Shown here: positions 1-8,294 of the stretch, piece after piece
Layout of the letters: the number at the start of each line of letters is the position of its first letter
Position numbering within the stretch: the first letter of the stretch is position 1
Assembly (NCBI GenBank): GCA_032124015.1
Contig: JAQBEH010000096.1
Location: forward strand, 12,847-76,846
Direction: 5' to 3'
Length of the DNA stretch: 64,000 nt
Source: DASRJG01 sp032124015
GTDB taxonomy: Bacteria > Acidobacteriota > Polarisedimenticolia > Polarisedimenticolales > DASRJG01
Notes under the pieces: model-generated
The model's input: the letters and a program-made list of their open reading frames with translations, nothing else
What the model was told of the DNA's origin: nothing
The model's database searches: none
Translations under genes and position numbers: made by a program

Positions 1-14
1 GGGCACTTTCCAGC

Positions 15-1520
15 TCACGGGGTCTTACCCGGCGCGGCCTCGGGGACGCCGACGGAACGGGGCGGACGTTGCAGCGCGAACACATGACGGTTCCGCGGGG
101 CGAGGTCGCGATCCTCGTGGCAACCGATGCATCCGCGCTTCTCGTTCGGCATCACCCATATCCAGCTCCGCATCGCGCGGATCAGGTTCCCCTCGGCGTC
201 GTACGTTTCGAGGCGCAGAGGGGTCCGCGGCGGGATCCGGAGATGAAACGAGCCGTCCGCCTCCACCGGGACCCGGCCGAGGACCAGCTCCCCCGCCGCT
301 CCGTTTCCGGCCCGCACGACGCTCAGGGACGCGACCGGAGGACCGGAGTCTTCGCCATCTCCGAATTGCTGCGCGTCGAGGCAATACAACTCGCCGTAAG
401 GGGCGTTGTCCTTGACGACGCTCGAGCGTCCCGCTTGAACGGGGCGCGGCACGACGGCGACCGGGTCGAGGTCCTCGAATTCTCCGGCATCGAACACCGG
501 TTCGAGCAGGAAGGCCGTGCGCGGATCGAGACGGTAGACGCCGTAGGACCCCGCGCGTTCCGGGCGCCACGCGACGAGCAGGCTTCCGTCCGGCAGCGGG
601 GACGGCGAGTGGAAACGGCCGCCGGAAGACGCGCCGACCACGTTCCGTTCCGTCCGGCTCCGCGTGCTCGACACGGAAACGAGGGCGCCGCCCAAGAGCG
701 CATCGCGCGGGTCGGATTCCACGAAGAGCACCTCGCCGCCCGCCGACTCGCACGCCATCGTCTGGTTGACTCCAGACGGAGGTGCGGCGGTGAACGGGAA
801 GACGTCGGCGCCGTCGGTGAAGACGGTGAAGAGGGCGGCTCCCGATCGTTTCTTGTCCCCGGTCCCGCTCGAGTAAACGAGGCGTCCGTCGCGAAGCAGC
901 AGCGGATGGCTCGCCCCGAGAGGGTTGTAGGAGATTTGGCGAGAGGCCGAACCATCCAAGCGTACGGCGTGAAGGGTCGATCTCGACGTGGACACGACGA
1001 TCGCAGGCAGGGGCTCGTCGAGGTCCATCGTGTAGAGGACCGACGCGTAGATCGCCCGCGTGCAATCGCCGTCGCAACCGGTGACGAGGCGCTTGGCGCC
1101 GGTCGCGAGCTCCATCTCCCAGACCGAGAGCGGCTCGGCTGCCGTCCGACGCGCGACGAAGAGGAACCGAGCTGCATCGGCGGAGATCGATGGACGCCCG
1201 GCCGACACGAACCCGGTCGTGAGAACCGAGACGCGATCCCGCGCCTCCGAGCGATCGACGATGACGACCCTGCTCCCGGGGGGCAACTCGGCCTCTTCCC
1301 TAACCCCCGCGGGCAACCGGTGGGAGCCTGATGCCGGGATCTGCGTGAGGAGGATCGAAGGCGCGGCGCCGGAGCCGGGGCCGTCCGAAGCGAAGACCGG
1401 AAACGCGATCAACAGCGCGAGCAGCACCGCGCGCCTGGCCGGCGTGCTCCCGAGCCCGGATTCTTGTTTTGGCGGTCGCGTCACTGGCGTCTCGTGAAGT
1501 GAGAAGACCGATATATACAT
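15..1520 (-). CDS. Hydrazine synthase alpha-like propeller protein with C-terminal heme site
   Basis: About 501 residues if the ATG at 1520 is used. This start puts a signal peptide (hydrophobic LLALLIAF run ending FPVFASD) at the N terminus; the open frame runs upstream to 1859 but lacks plausible sequence there. The body has beta-propeller-like stretches of the kind found in the middle domain of hydrazine synthase alpha-related proteins. The C terminus has the family's typical ending, RAMRSWIWVMPNEKRGC followed by a CIGCH heme-c motif. Being exported, it should act in the periplasm. Only one CxxCH is visible, whereas true anammox HzsA carries more hemes, so hydrazine synthesis is not implied. 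It is divergent from the cytochrome/cupredoxin operon starting at 1648. The family is fairly sure; the function is unknown. Confidence 0.75.
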   Translation of the reverse strand: MYISVFSLHETPVTRPPKQESGLGSTPARRAVLLALLIAFPVFASDGPGSGAAPSILLTQIPASGSHRLPAGVREEAELPPGSRVVIVDRSEARDRVSVLTTGFVSAGRPSISADAARFLFVARRTAAEPLSVWEMELATGAKRLVTGCDGDCTRAIYASVLYTMDLDEPLPAIVVSTSRSTLHAVRLDGSASRQISYNPLGASHPLLLRDGRLVYSSGTGDKKRSGAALFTVFTDGADVFPFTAAPPSGVNQTMACESAGGEVLFVESDPRDALLGGALVSVSSTRSRTERNVVGASSGGRFHSPSPLPDGSLLVAWRPERAGSYGVYRLDPRTAFLLEPVFDAGEFEDLDPVAVVPRPVQAGRSSVVKDNAPYGELYCLDAQQFGDGEDSGPPVASLSVVRAGNGAAGELVLGRVPVEADGSFHLRIPPRTPLRLETYDAEGNLIRAMRSWIWVMPNEKRGCIGCHEDRDLAPRNRHVFALQRPPRSVGVPEAAPGKTP

Positions 1521-1647
1521 CGCTCCCGGGCGGAGAAAGCGGCTCCGTCGTGTCCGGAGCAGTCCTGTTTGCCGCACCGGTTGTGGTCTATCCTCAGCGA
1601 CCTCGCGGGGCGCAAACGGCGCCAGGGGGAACGGGAGGCTCCGGCAC

Positions 1648-2586
1648 GTGCGTTCCGGGACGCTCGCCGCAACATCATTGATCTTGGCGGCAACCTGCTC
1701 GCCGGCGATCTTCGCGTCGTCCGCCGCTGCCGAGACCGGGGAGGGACTTGTCCGCGGGGCTCGCATCCACGCCCGGTTCTGCGCCGCCTGCCACGGGGTA
1801 GGAGGGCGGGGCGACGGCCCCGGCGCCCGGGAGTTGAACCCGCGGCCGCGGGATTTCACCGCAGGGAAGTTTCGCTATCGCTCGACCGAGAGCGGCAGCC
1901 CTGCGCGCCGGTCGGACATCGAGCACGTGGTCCAAGTCGGGAGGGCGGGCACCGCGATGCCCGGGTTCGGAGGGTTGCTCTCAGAGGGCGAGATCGCGGA
2001 TGTGGTCACCTTCATCCTCTCGCTTCGCACCCGCGTACCCTCCGATCAGGAGCCCGAGGCGTTCTCGCTTCCGCCGTTCCCGCCGGCAACGGCGGAACAA
2101 CTCTCAGAGGGGAGGGCGCTGTTTCTAGTCGTCGGATGCTGGAAGTGCCACGGCACGGACGGCTCCGGACGCGGACCCTCCGCCCATGGGCTCAAAAACT
2201 ACGAGGGGCGCCCGATCCGGCCCCGGGACTTCCGCTACGACCCGTTTCACGGTGGCCACAACTTCGACAACGTCGCGTTCGCTGTCCTTTCAGGACTCAG
2301 CGGAACGCCCATGCCCTCCAACGCGGAAATGCTGGTCGTGCCCCGCGAATCCATCGACGCGGTGATGGGGAGTCTCCCCGCTGCGGTCCGCCCGGAGGTC
2401 GAGGCGTTCCGGCTGGCCGCGCCGTCCTTGGAGGAAATCGCAGCCAAGGACGACACCGACTGGCTGCGGATCCGCGACCGGAATCTCGTCGCGCTCGCCC
2501 AGTACGTGCTCTCGCTGAGCCGGCGCGATCACTTCTTCTACCGGCTCTTCGGCGAGGATCCGGAGCTGGAAGCTCGCAAACCATGA
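1648..2586 (+). CDS. Diheme c-type cytochrome
   Basis: Exported 312-residue cytochrome c with two heme-binding motifs, CAACH near residue 45 and CWKCH near residue 170. Each heads a domain of about 130 residues resembling class I cytochromes, and candidate axial Met residues lie in AMPGFGG and TPMPSN. The GTG start at 1648 follows a good GGGAGG ribosome site and gives a signal peptide ending ASSAAAE. It is the first gene of a five-gene operon, and its stop overlaps the next start (ATGA at 2583-2586). It probably carries electrons between the cupredoxins and membrane polyferredoxin encoded downstream; this role is inferred from context. Confidence 0.85.
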   Translation: MRSGTLAATSLILAATCSPAIFASSAAAETGEGLVRGARIHARFCAACHGVGGRGDGPGARELNPRPRDFTAGKFRYRSTESGSPARRSDIEHVVQVGRAGTAMPGFGGLLSEGEIADVVTFILSLRTRVPSDQEPEAFSLPPFPPATAEQLSEGRALFLVVGCWKCHGTDGSGRGPSAHGLKNYEGRPIRPRDFRYDPFHGGHNFDNVAFAVLSGLSGTPMPSNAEMLVVPRESIDAVMGSLPAAVRPEVEAFRLAAPSLEEIAAKDDTDWLRIRDRNLVALAQYVLSLSRRDHFFYRLFGEDPELEARKP

Positions 2587-3101
2587 TGACCACGCGCCGG
2601 GCGATCCGGGCGGCGGGCGCTCTCCTCATCGTGGGAGCCGGCGCCGCCGCAGGTGCGCTCCTTCCCGCGGCGTCCCCCGTACAGGAACGGCGGATCCGGA
2701 TGACGGCCCGGCAGTACGCGTACGATCCCCCGGTCCTGCGCGTCAATCTGGGAGACACGGTGCGCCTTCGGATCCGATCCCTCGACGTGACCCACGGGTT
2801 CTATTTGGAGGCGTTCGACATCAGCGCCTCGATCATTCCCGACAGTCCGTATCTCGAGATTTCGCATCCGAGCCGGAAGGGCGAGCCCGCGGAGAAGGCG
2901 GAAGAGCTCGTTTTCGTCGCCGACAAGACCGGCAAGTTCCGTTTCCGCTGCTCCCGCGTTTGCGGAAACATGCACCCGTTCATGCAGGGAGAGCTCATCG
3001 TGGCCCCCAACCGGCTCGCGGGAGCCGGGATCGGCGCGTGCCTCGGGCTCCTTGCGGCGGCCGCATTCGTCGCGCTGCGACGGGACTCCGGATCTCCATG
3101 A
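2583..3101 (+). CDS. Membrane-anchored CuA-type cupredoxin (COX2-like domain)
   Basis: 172 residues. An N-terminal hydrophobic segment (about 8-28) is followed by a cupredoxin fold and a C-terminal membrane helix (about 145-166). The CuA ligand pattern C-x3-C-x3-H-x2-M is complete at C123, C127, H131 and M134, with the upstream ligand at H71 (DVTHGF). This is the binuclear copper site of cytochrome oxidase subunit II and nitrous oxide reductase, but neither oxidase subunit I nor NosZ is encoded nearby. It overlaps both neighbours by ATGA, so translation is probably coupled. The likely role is periplasmic electron transfer with the adjacent NapH-like protein. The start is fixed by the overlap; the same open frame runs far upstream but is non-coding there. 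Confidence 0.85.
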   Translation: MMTTRRAIRAAGALLIVGAGAAAGALLPAASPVQERRIRMTARQYAYDPPVLRVNLGDTVRLRIRSLDVTHGFYLEAFDISASIIPDSPYLEISHPSRKGEPAEKAEELVFVADKTGKFRFRCSRVCGNMHPFMQGELIVAPNRLAGAGIGACLGLLAAAAFVALRRDSGSP

Positions 3102-4513
3102 ACGGGCCGGAACCGTCCGGCCGGATCGACCTGCTGCGGGCCGTTCCGGGCCTCAAGTGGTTGCTCACGCGCCGCTGGTTCCAGTTCGCGGTGGTGCTGC
3201 CGAACCTGGCGTTTTTCTACCTCTTCATGATCGCGGGGGCGTTCGGATCGCCGGTGGGAAGCCGAAACATCATCATCATCTTCGTCTGGATCCTCTGGTG
3301 GTTCCTCCTCATCGCGGTCATGGTCCCTCTCGCCTCGCGGGTTTGGTGCACGGTCTGTCCGATCCCGTTTTTCGGCGAGTGGTATCAGCGCCGTGCGCTC
3401 GTTGGCGTGCGGGTGGGGAAGCCCGGCGTCGGAAGGAACCGGATGTGGGGACTCAACCGGCGTTGGCCCCGCGCCCTGTCGAACATCTGGCTCCAGAACT
3501 TCGGCTTCCTGCTTTTGTGCACCTTCAGCGTTCCCCTGCTCACCCGGCCCATCGTGAGCACGTTCGTCCTGGGCGGGCTCGTCGTTCTGGCGACGGTGCT
3601 GCACGTGATCTACCGGCAGCGGGCATTCTGCCGCTACGTCTGTCCGATCGGCGGCTTCCTGAGCCTCTACTCCATGTGCTCCATGATTGAGGTGAGATCG
3701 CGTGACCGGGAAACCTGCGACCAGTGCACGGACAAGTCCTGCCTGGCCGGCGGCGAGACCGGCTGGGGCTGCCCGTGGTACGTCAATCCCTCGCACCTCG
3801 AACGGAATAACTACTGCGGTTTGTGCATGGAGTGCCTCAAGAGCTGCTCGCACGACAACATGACGATCCGGGCTCGGGCGTTCGGCTCCGAAACGGCGCT
3901 CAAAGGGTACGACGAGGCGTGGAAGGCCTTCATCATGATCGGGCTCGCCCTAGCGTACTCCGTCGCGCTGCTCGGACCCTGGGGAGTCGTCAAGGACTGG
4001 GCGAACCCCACCGAGAGCGGCAAGTGGGGCGGGTTCGCGCTGTACGCCGGCTCCCTCTGGACGCTGACTCTCGCGATCGTTCCGGCCGCGTTTTACGCCG
4101 CCGCCCGCTTGGGCCGCCGTTTCGCCGGAGTGCCGGGAGTGACGATGAAGGAGGCGTTCCTCGGATTCAGCGGTGTTCTCGTCCCGCTCGGGCTCGCCGC
4201 GTGGATCGCGTTCAGCATCCCGCTGATCCTTGTGAATGGTTCCTACGTTTTGAACGTCGTCTCGGACCCCTTGGGACGGGGATGGGATCTCTTGGGATCG
4301 GCGCACGCGCCCTGGGCGCCCTTCCATCCGGAGTATGCCTCGTACCCTCAGCTCGCCGTTCTGCTCGCAGGCCTGTTCTACGCGCTTCGCAGCGGGTGGC
4401 GTTTCGCTAGCGAGCGCTTCGGCCACCACCGCGCGGCGGTGCGGGCCGTGGCACCCGTGGCGATCCTCGGCACCGCCGTCGCCGGCGGTTTTGTCTGGAT
4501 GTTCCTGGGGTAG
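3098..4513 (+). CDS. NapH/NosR-like membrane polyferredoxin
   Basis: 471 residues from the ATG at 3098, which overlaps the previous stop. Several membrane helices (about 28-48, 56-80, 150-175, 180-200, then four more after residue 280) frame a cysteine-rich core. Visible motifs are CTVCP (C84/C87), CRYVCP, CDQCTDKSC and CGLCMECLKSC. Together they match the 4Fe-4S and CxxxCP signatures of NapH, NosR and CcoG-type proteins, which pass electrons between quinol and periplasmic acceptors. It is longer than typical NapH, with an extra C-terminal membrane domain. Lying between two CuA cupredoxins, it is the likely membrane hub of the operon. The donor and final acceptor are not identifiable from the sequence. 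Confidence 0.85.
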   Translation: MNGPEPSGRIDLLRAVPGLKWLLTRRWFQFAVVLPNLAFFYLFMIAGAFGSPVGSRNIIIIFVWILWWFLLIAVMVPLASRVWCTVCPIPFFGEWYQRRALVGVRVGKPGVGRNRMWGLNRRWPRALSNIWLQNFGFLLLCTFSVPLLTRPIVSTFVLGGLVVLATVLHVIYRQRAFCRYVCPIGGFLSLYSMCSMIEVRSRDRETCDQCTDKSCLAGGETGWGCPWYVNPSHLERNNYCGLCMECLKSCSHDNMTIRARAFGSETALKGYDEAWKAFIMIGLALAYSVALLGPWGVVKDWANPTESGKWGGFALYAGSLWTLTLAIVPAAFYAAARLGRRFAGVPGVTMKEAFLGFSGVLVPLGLAAWIAFSIPLILVNGSYVLNVVSDPLGRGWDLLGSAHAPWAPFHPEYASYPQLAVLLAGLFYALRSGWRFASERFGHHRAAVRAVAPVAILGTAVAGGFVWMFLG

Positions 4514-4517
4514 TGCC

Positions 4518-5042
4518 ATGACCTCGTGGCGGATGGAGTCCGCAGCCACTCTCCTCGTTCTGGTGACCCTCATCGGTATTCCGCTGTGGGTCCGATCAGA
4601 AGAAGCCGCAGCCTCCCGTGTCCCCGATGAGCCGGGACTCCACGTGATCGAAATCACGGCGGTCGCCGCCGGCGGGATTTTCACCTTCGAGGACGTGGTC
4701 GGACACAACTACTGGCGCCTCACCCCAGCGGTCGCGCGTCCGGTGGTGCGCGTCGGCGAGAAGGTCCTCTTCCGCCTCCGGAGCTCCGACGTGATTCACG
4801 GCTTCTCCATTCCCGAGCTGCAGGTGGGCCCGATCGTGATCGAACCCGGGTACGTCACCGAGGTGCGATTCGAGCCGACGGAGGCCGGCGAGTTCCTGAT
4901 CCAGTGCGTTTTCCGCTGCGGGGGGTGCCACGAGGAAATGTTCGCGGTTCTCGAGGTCCGCGGACCCAACGGAGAACCTCCTCCCGAGGACATGAAGTTG
5001 AAACTGCCCCCCCGGGTCAGGTGTCTCTTGCATCAGACCTGA
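4518..5042 (+). CDS. Second CuA-type cupredoxin, N-terminally anchored
   Basis: 174 residues. The ATG at 4518 lies 4 nt after the previous stop. A hydrophobic anchor (about 8-25) precedes a COX2-like domain with C130, C134, H138 and M141 in the C-x3-C-x3-H-x2-M pattern and H94 as the upstream His ligand (DVIHGF). An extra Cys (C137) sits inside the copper loop, which is not usual. The C terminus ends in a basic PPRVRCLLHQT tail without a helix. It is clearly related to, but diverged from, the cupredoxin at 2583, so the operon carries two different CuA proteins around one polyferredoxin. Electron transfer is likely; partners are inferred. Confidence 0.85.
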   Translation: MTSWRMESAATLLVLVTLIGIPLWVRSEEAAASRVPDEPGLHVIEITAVAAGGIFTFEDVVGHNYWRLTPAVARPVVRVGEKVLFRLRSSDVIHGFSIPELQVGPIVIEPGYVTEVRFEPTEAGEFLIQCVFRCGGCHEEMFAVLEVRGPNGEPPPEDMKLKLPPRVRCLLHQT

Positions 5043-5069
5043 GCCCCCCGCGGGGCGCGGAGAAAGAAG

Positions 5070-5780
5070 ATGAAGATCTCGCAGGTCGCCGGATGCGTCG
5101 TTGTCGCAGCTCTCACACTGGGTTCTCCCTCCCGGGCGGCCGGCCCGGACGGGGGGACGGTGCGCGGGACCCTGACGTACAAGGGATCCGCTCCCAAGCC
5201 GCAGCCGATGGAGGTGGATCACGACCAGTCGTGCTGCGCGAAAGCACCGATCCTCCCCGAGACCCTCCTCGTCTCGGCGAAGGGCGGCGTGAGAAACGGT
5301 GTCGTCTGGCTCGAGGGCGTCAAGGGGGACAAGCCGTGGCCGTCTTTGGCGGGCATCCTCGACCAGCAGGCTTGCGTTTTCCTGCCCCACGTTCAGGTCG
5401 TGGCCAACGGGGCGACCGTGCAGTTCCTAAACGGCGATCCGATCATTCACAACGTCCACACCTGGCCCCGCACGAACGAGTCGATCAGCGTCTCCCAACT
5501 CGCCAAGGGGGCGTCACGGCCGATCAAGCGCACCTTCACCGCCCCCGACGAGATCAAGGTCACCTGCGACGTGCACAAGTGGATGAGCGCGTGGATCATC
5601 GTCCGTGACAACCCCTACTTCGCGGTGACCGGGGAGGACGGCGCCTTCGAGATCTCCGGCGTTCCGCCGGGCTCTTACACGATGGTCGTCTGGCACGAGT
5701 CGCTCCAACGGGTCGAAAGAACCGTGAAGGTCGAGTCCGGAGCCGTGCGGGTCGAGGACGCAGAGTTGAAGAGCAAGTAG
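5070..5780 (+). CDS. Exported type-1 copper (plastocyanin-like) protein
   Basis: 236 residues with a signal peptide (about 1-24, ending PSRAAG) and an AGAAAGAAG ribosome site before the ATG. The core is a plastocyanin-like fold with H127 (DPIIHNVHTW) and C166-D-V-H169-K-W-M172, a complete type-1 copper set. The last 50 residues (EDGAFEISGVPPGSYTMVVW) form a carboxypeptidase-regulatory-like beta-sandwich, a combination also annotated as methylamine-utilization-type proteins. It is the last gene of the copper/cytochrome operon and probably a soluble electron carrier. An insertion sequence lies directly after its stop codon, and the stop lies inside the target-site duplication. Confidence 0.8.
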   Translation: MKISQVAGCVVVAALTLGSPSRAAGPDGGTVRGTLTYKGSAPKPQPMEVDHDQSCCAKAPILPETLLVSAKGGVRNGVVWLEGVKGDKPWPSLAGILDQQACVFLPHVQVVANGATVQFLNGDPIIHNVHTWPRTNESISVSQLAKGASRPIKRTFTAPDEIKVTCDVHKWMSAWIIVRDNPYFAVTGEDGAFEISGVPPGSYTMVVWHESLQRVERTVKVESGAVRVEDAELKSK

Positions 5781-5783
5781 CGG
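5776..5783 (+). repeat. Target-site duplication (left copy)
   Basis: AGTAGCGG here is repeated at 7147-7154 on the other side of the insertion sequence. The TAG inside it is the stop codon of the copper protein gene at 5070. Confidence 0.8.
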
Positions 5784-5784
5784 C

Positions 5785-5806
5785 CACGGTGGCCGCAAGC
5801 TTGTTG
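5785..5806 (+). repeat. Left terminal inverted repeat of the insertion sequence
   Basis: 22 bp, begins CACGGTGGCC and ends CTTGTTG. It is the exact reverse complement of 7125-7146. Its outer bases together with the flank (5781-5795) also form a small CGGCCAC/GTGGCCG palindrome. Confidence 0.9.
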
Positions 5807-5870
5807 GCCAGCAACGGCGCATAGTTTTCCCGAGCAACGGACCGGTCGATATTTCGAGGTTGGAGTTGAA

Positions 5871-7028
5871 TTAGGCGGCGTGGCGTCGCACGAACCGGGG
5901 GAGAGCGGGCGTCCAGAGCTTCTGATAGACGCGCCGCGCGGACTCCGAAACCGGCTCCCGGCTCGGGAACAGCCGCCGGGCGAGAACGCGCTCGAATCGC
6001 CATCGCTTGTCGGTCAGCCCCAGCCGCATCGCCGGCGTGGTCCGGTCGGGTGCTCGTTCCGATCTCGCCTTGATGACGTTCTTCCAGACAGCCATCAGGC
6101 TCGCCCGGCCGATGATCGACTCGAGCCGCCTCCCGAAGGCGATCGTCTCCCGCTTGTGATCGGAGCACGTGTGGCGTAGCAGCTGGTGCAACTGGTCGAT
6201 AGGGAACATCGCGAGGTCTCGTCTGACCGATTCGGGCGACCACGGCGTCCCCTTCGGGCCGCGTACGGGATTCGGATACACCTGCAACACGACGTGAGGC
6301 GCTATCGTTTCGTCGCGCAGGGCGACCCTGTAGTCGGTCCTCCCGTCGACGCGGAGCACGAGCCGGTCGGACGGCAGAAGTTGAGGAATCAGGCCGCGAA
6401 TCGAGCGCCTGATGCTCTCGACGTACGACCGGTTCACTCGTACCGTCGTCCCGTCTTCGGGCTTCCGGTCGGGACGGCGTCCGCTTCCCCGGTGCGGGGC
6501 GGGATCGATGTCGTACACGTACCGCGACTCGGCACCGACCGCGGTCCCGATTCCAAGGGCGCGGTCTTGGCGGCCGATGAAAGCCTCGAAATGGTCATGG
6601 ACGACGGGCTCTGCCAGGGCGGGGAGGTCGGCGTTACACCGCGCATGGAAGAGGATCGCGTGCCGGCCGAGGCGCTCGGCCTGGCGGGTGACGCTCGTTT
6701 TCGCGCAGTGGAGCGAGCGGGCGAGCTGCCGGTGACAAGAGCACGCAGCAAGTCCGGACGCGATGGCGACGAGAAGCCCCGGCCGTTTGAGGTAGTAGGT
6801 GGTCGAGAACGTCTGGCGAGAGCAGGTGCGTTCGCAGTCGAGGCATAGGAAGCGCGGAATGCGCTTCGGAGAGCTCAAGGTGCGATAGGAGCCGCTGCGG
6901 TGGAACCCCTTTCCGCGAGATCGGTGGGCGGGGCACTCCGGCCATGGACAGAAGGGCGGCATGAACCGCGAGGGACGCACGTTTTGGACGGACTGGTTCG
7001 GCCAGCGCATAACCAGCCGGAAGAGCAA
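5871..7028 (-). CDS. Insertion-sequence transposase with N-terminal zinc ribbon
   Basis: 385 residues from the ATG at 7028; in-frame ATGs at residues 8 and 23 are possible alternatives. The N terminus has two Cys pairs (CPWPEC near residue 27 and CLDCERTC near residue 62) separated by a basic stretch, as in the zinc-ribbon/HTH heads of IS1- and IS1595-type transposases. A HTH-like segment follows (about 75-115). Candidate acidic residues lie in VVHDHFEAF and LVLRVDGR, with a basic C-terminal part, but I cannot assign a complete DDE triad by eye. It catalyses movement of the element that encloses it. The frame is intact. Confidence 0.8.
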   Translation of the reverse strand: MLFRLVMRWPNQSVQNVRPSRFMPPFCPWPECPAHRSRGKGFHRSGSYRTLSSPKRIPRFLCLDCERTCSRQTFSTTYYLKRPGLLVAIASGLAACSCHRQLARSLHCAKTSVTRQAERLGRHAILFHARCNADLPALAEPVVHDHFEAFIGRQDRALGIGTAVGAESRYVYDIDPAPHRGSGRRPDRKPEDGTTVRVNRSYVESIRRSIRGLIPQLLPSDRLVLRVDGRTDYRVALRDETIAPHVVLQVYPNPVRGPKGTPWSPESVRRDLAMFPIDQLHQLLRHTCSDHKRETIAFGRRLESIIGRASLMAVWKNVIKARSERAPDRTTPAMRLGLTDKRWRFERVLARRLFPSREPVSESARRVYQKLWTPALPRFVRRHAA

Positions 7029-7124
7029 GCGGAGGGCCGAACCGTAACGACGGAATGCCGCGGTTTCGTTGTCCGCCGATTGTCCGTACCGTCCAGATGC
7101 GGACAGTAGGGACGCTCATTCAAT

Positions 7125-7146
7125 CAACAAGCTTGCGGCCACCGTG
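7125..7146 (-). repeat. Right terminal inverted repeat of the insertion sequence
   Basis: 22 bp, exact reverse complement of 5785-5806. It lies about 97 bp upstream of the transposase start codon, so it may overlap the transposase promoter region. Confidence 0.9.
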
Positions 7147-7154
7147 AGTAGCGG
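7147..7154 (+). repeat. Target-site duplication (right copy)
   Basis: AGTAGCGG, matching 5776-5783. The base after it (T) differs from the base after the left copy (C), so the duplication is 8 bp exact or 9 bp with one change. Confidence 0.8.
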
Positions 7155-7161
7155 TAGGGAA

Positions 7162-8256
7162 TCAGAAGAAGAAGTGAGCCTCGAGTTCCGCCTGGCTGTC
7201 CGTCGCGCCGGTGACCTGCGGGGGGCCGTCGCCGCGACGCAGGAAAAACCGCAGCTGAACGAACGGGTAGGGGATGTACTCGACCCCCAGTGAGTCCCGT
7301 TGCTGCTGGTCGGTGAGAACCGACTGGTTCGGATCGATCCAGTCGTGCGTGTACTTGAGGTTCAACCCGCGCTGGATCAAGACGTCCACCTCGATGAAAC
7401 CCGCAGCGGCCCGGGGGTCATCGCTGGAGTCGTCCACATTCGTCCTTCGCGCGTCGTACTCGGCGAGAAGCGAGAACCTGCCGAAGTTCAAGCTGCCCAG
7501 GATTCCGCCCCAGGCCGTCGTCGCCCGCTCGGCGTCGTCGTAGGCTGCGGTCAGCCCGATCGTCCCGTGGCGGAAGCGGCGGGCCGTCAGGAAAGTGAGC
7601 ATCTTCCCGCTATCGGGGTCTCGCTGCCCCGGGCTTCCGTTGACGAGGGCCAATTGCGTCGACCAGTTACCGGGATCGAACCCGATCTCGACACCGACGT
7701 CCGAGGCGGTAAAGGCAAAGCCCAGAGACTGCCGAATGAACGAGGCGTCGTCGGGGATCGCCCACCCGTAGGGCGGGAAGATCCTTCCGGCCTTGACGTA
7801 GCCGCGCTGCCCGCCGAACGAAAAGAGCGCGAACAACTCCCTTGTGGATGAGCCGCCCAATCCGAACCTCTGGTCGATGTAGAGGCTGATTCGCTCCGGA
7901 ATGATTCGAAACTGGCCGTACAACTGCGCCTCCGCCACTTCGAACGATGCGGCGTCGCCGGCCTGGTTCGAGCGGAGCGTGTAGTAACCGATGCGGGCGT
8001 CCCCTCCGATCGCGAATCGCGCCTGGGGATCGGCGGGCATCGGATACCCCTTCCCCTTGAAGGTCAGGAGATGCGCGGGGAGCGTGGCTTGCATGTAGAG
8101 GCTCCCGAATGGGGTGCGCAGCCCCCCTCCCACACGGTTGATGTGGCATTGGCCGCAACTGTGCCCGGTGCGGACCGCGAAAACCGGCTCGGCCCGCGCG
8201 ACGGTCGTCACGGCCGGCCCGAGCGAGCCGAAGACGGCGATGGCGGTCCCGATCAT
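7162..8256 (-). CDS. Outer-membrane beta-barrel protein with N-terminal heme-c motif
   Basis: 364 residues from the ATG at 8256, which gives a clean signal peptide (IGTAIAVFG to VARAEP); an ATG at 8322 would add 22 residues and overlap the upstream gene by 28 bp. Just after the signal is SCGQCHINRVGG, a heme-c motif. The rest is a run of alternating amphipathic strands (GYVKAGRIFPPYG, RFSLLAEYDARR, LNLKYTHDWID) ending in AHFFF, as in outer-membrane barrels that end in Phe. A single chain combining heme and barrel suggests electron transfer at or across the outer membrane, perhaps with the monoheme lipoprotein encoded just upstream. The barrel is well supported; the electron-transfer role is inferred. 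Confidence 0.75.
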   Translation of the reverse strand: MIGTAIAVFGSLGPAVTTVARAEPVFAVRTGHSCGQCHINRVGGGLRTPFGSLYMQATLPAHLLTFKGKGYPMPADPQARFAIGGDARIGYYTLRSNQAGDAASFEVAEAQLYGQFRIIPERISLYIDQRFGLGGSSTRELFALFSFGGQRGYVKAGRIFPPYGWAIPDDASFIRQSLGFAFTASDVGVEIGFDPGNWSTQLALVNGSPGQRDPDSGKMLTFLTARRFRHGTIGLTAAYDDAERATTAWGGILGSLNFGRFSLLAEYDARRTNVDDSSDDPRAAAGFIEVDVLIQRGLNLKYTHDWIDPNQSVLTDQQQRDSLGVEYIPYPFVQLRFFLRRGDGPPQVTGATDSQAELEAHFFF

Positions 8257-8294
8257 CCCCTTCCAACCGGCGAGGTTGGCAACTCGCTCGAGGA

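Larger units (their letters stand above)
5785..7146. mobile_element. Insertion sequence, 1,362 bp, with perfect 22-bp terminal repeats
   Basis: The element is bounded by perfect 22-bp inverted repeats at 5785-5806 and 7125-7146 and contains one transposase gene on the minus strand. It is flanked by AGTAGCGG at 5776-5783 and 7147-7154. Extending the match by one base gives a 9-bp target duplication with one mismatch. It sits between convergent genes that would otherwise be about 10 bp apart, so neither coding frame is broken. Duplication length and the zinc-ribbon transposase resemble the IS1/IS1595 groups, but the family is not certain. Intact ends and an open transposase frame suggest a fairly recent arrival. 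Confidence 0.88.

Noticed and set aside
1569..2582. Upstream extension of the CuA cupredoxin frame
   Set aside because: The 2583 ATG overlaps the previous stop and starts a proper signal; the upstream part is in the wrong frame for the cytochrome gene and is Arg-rich.
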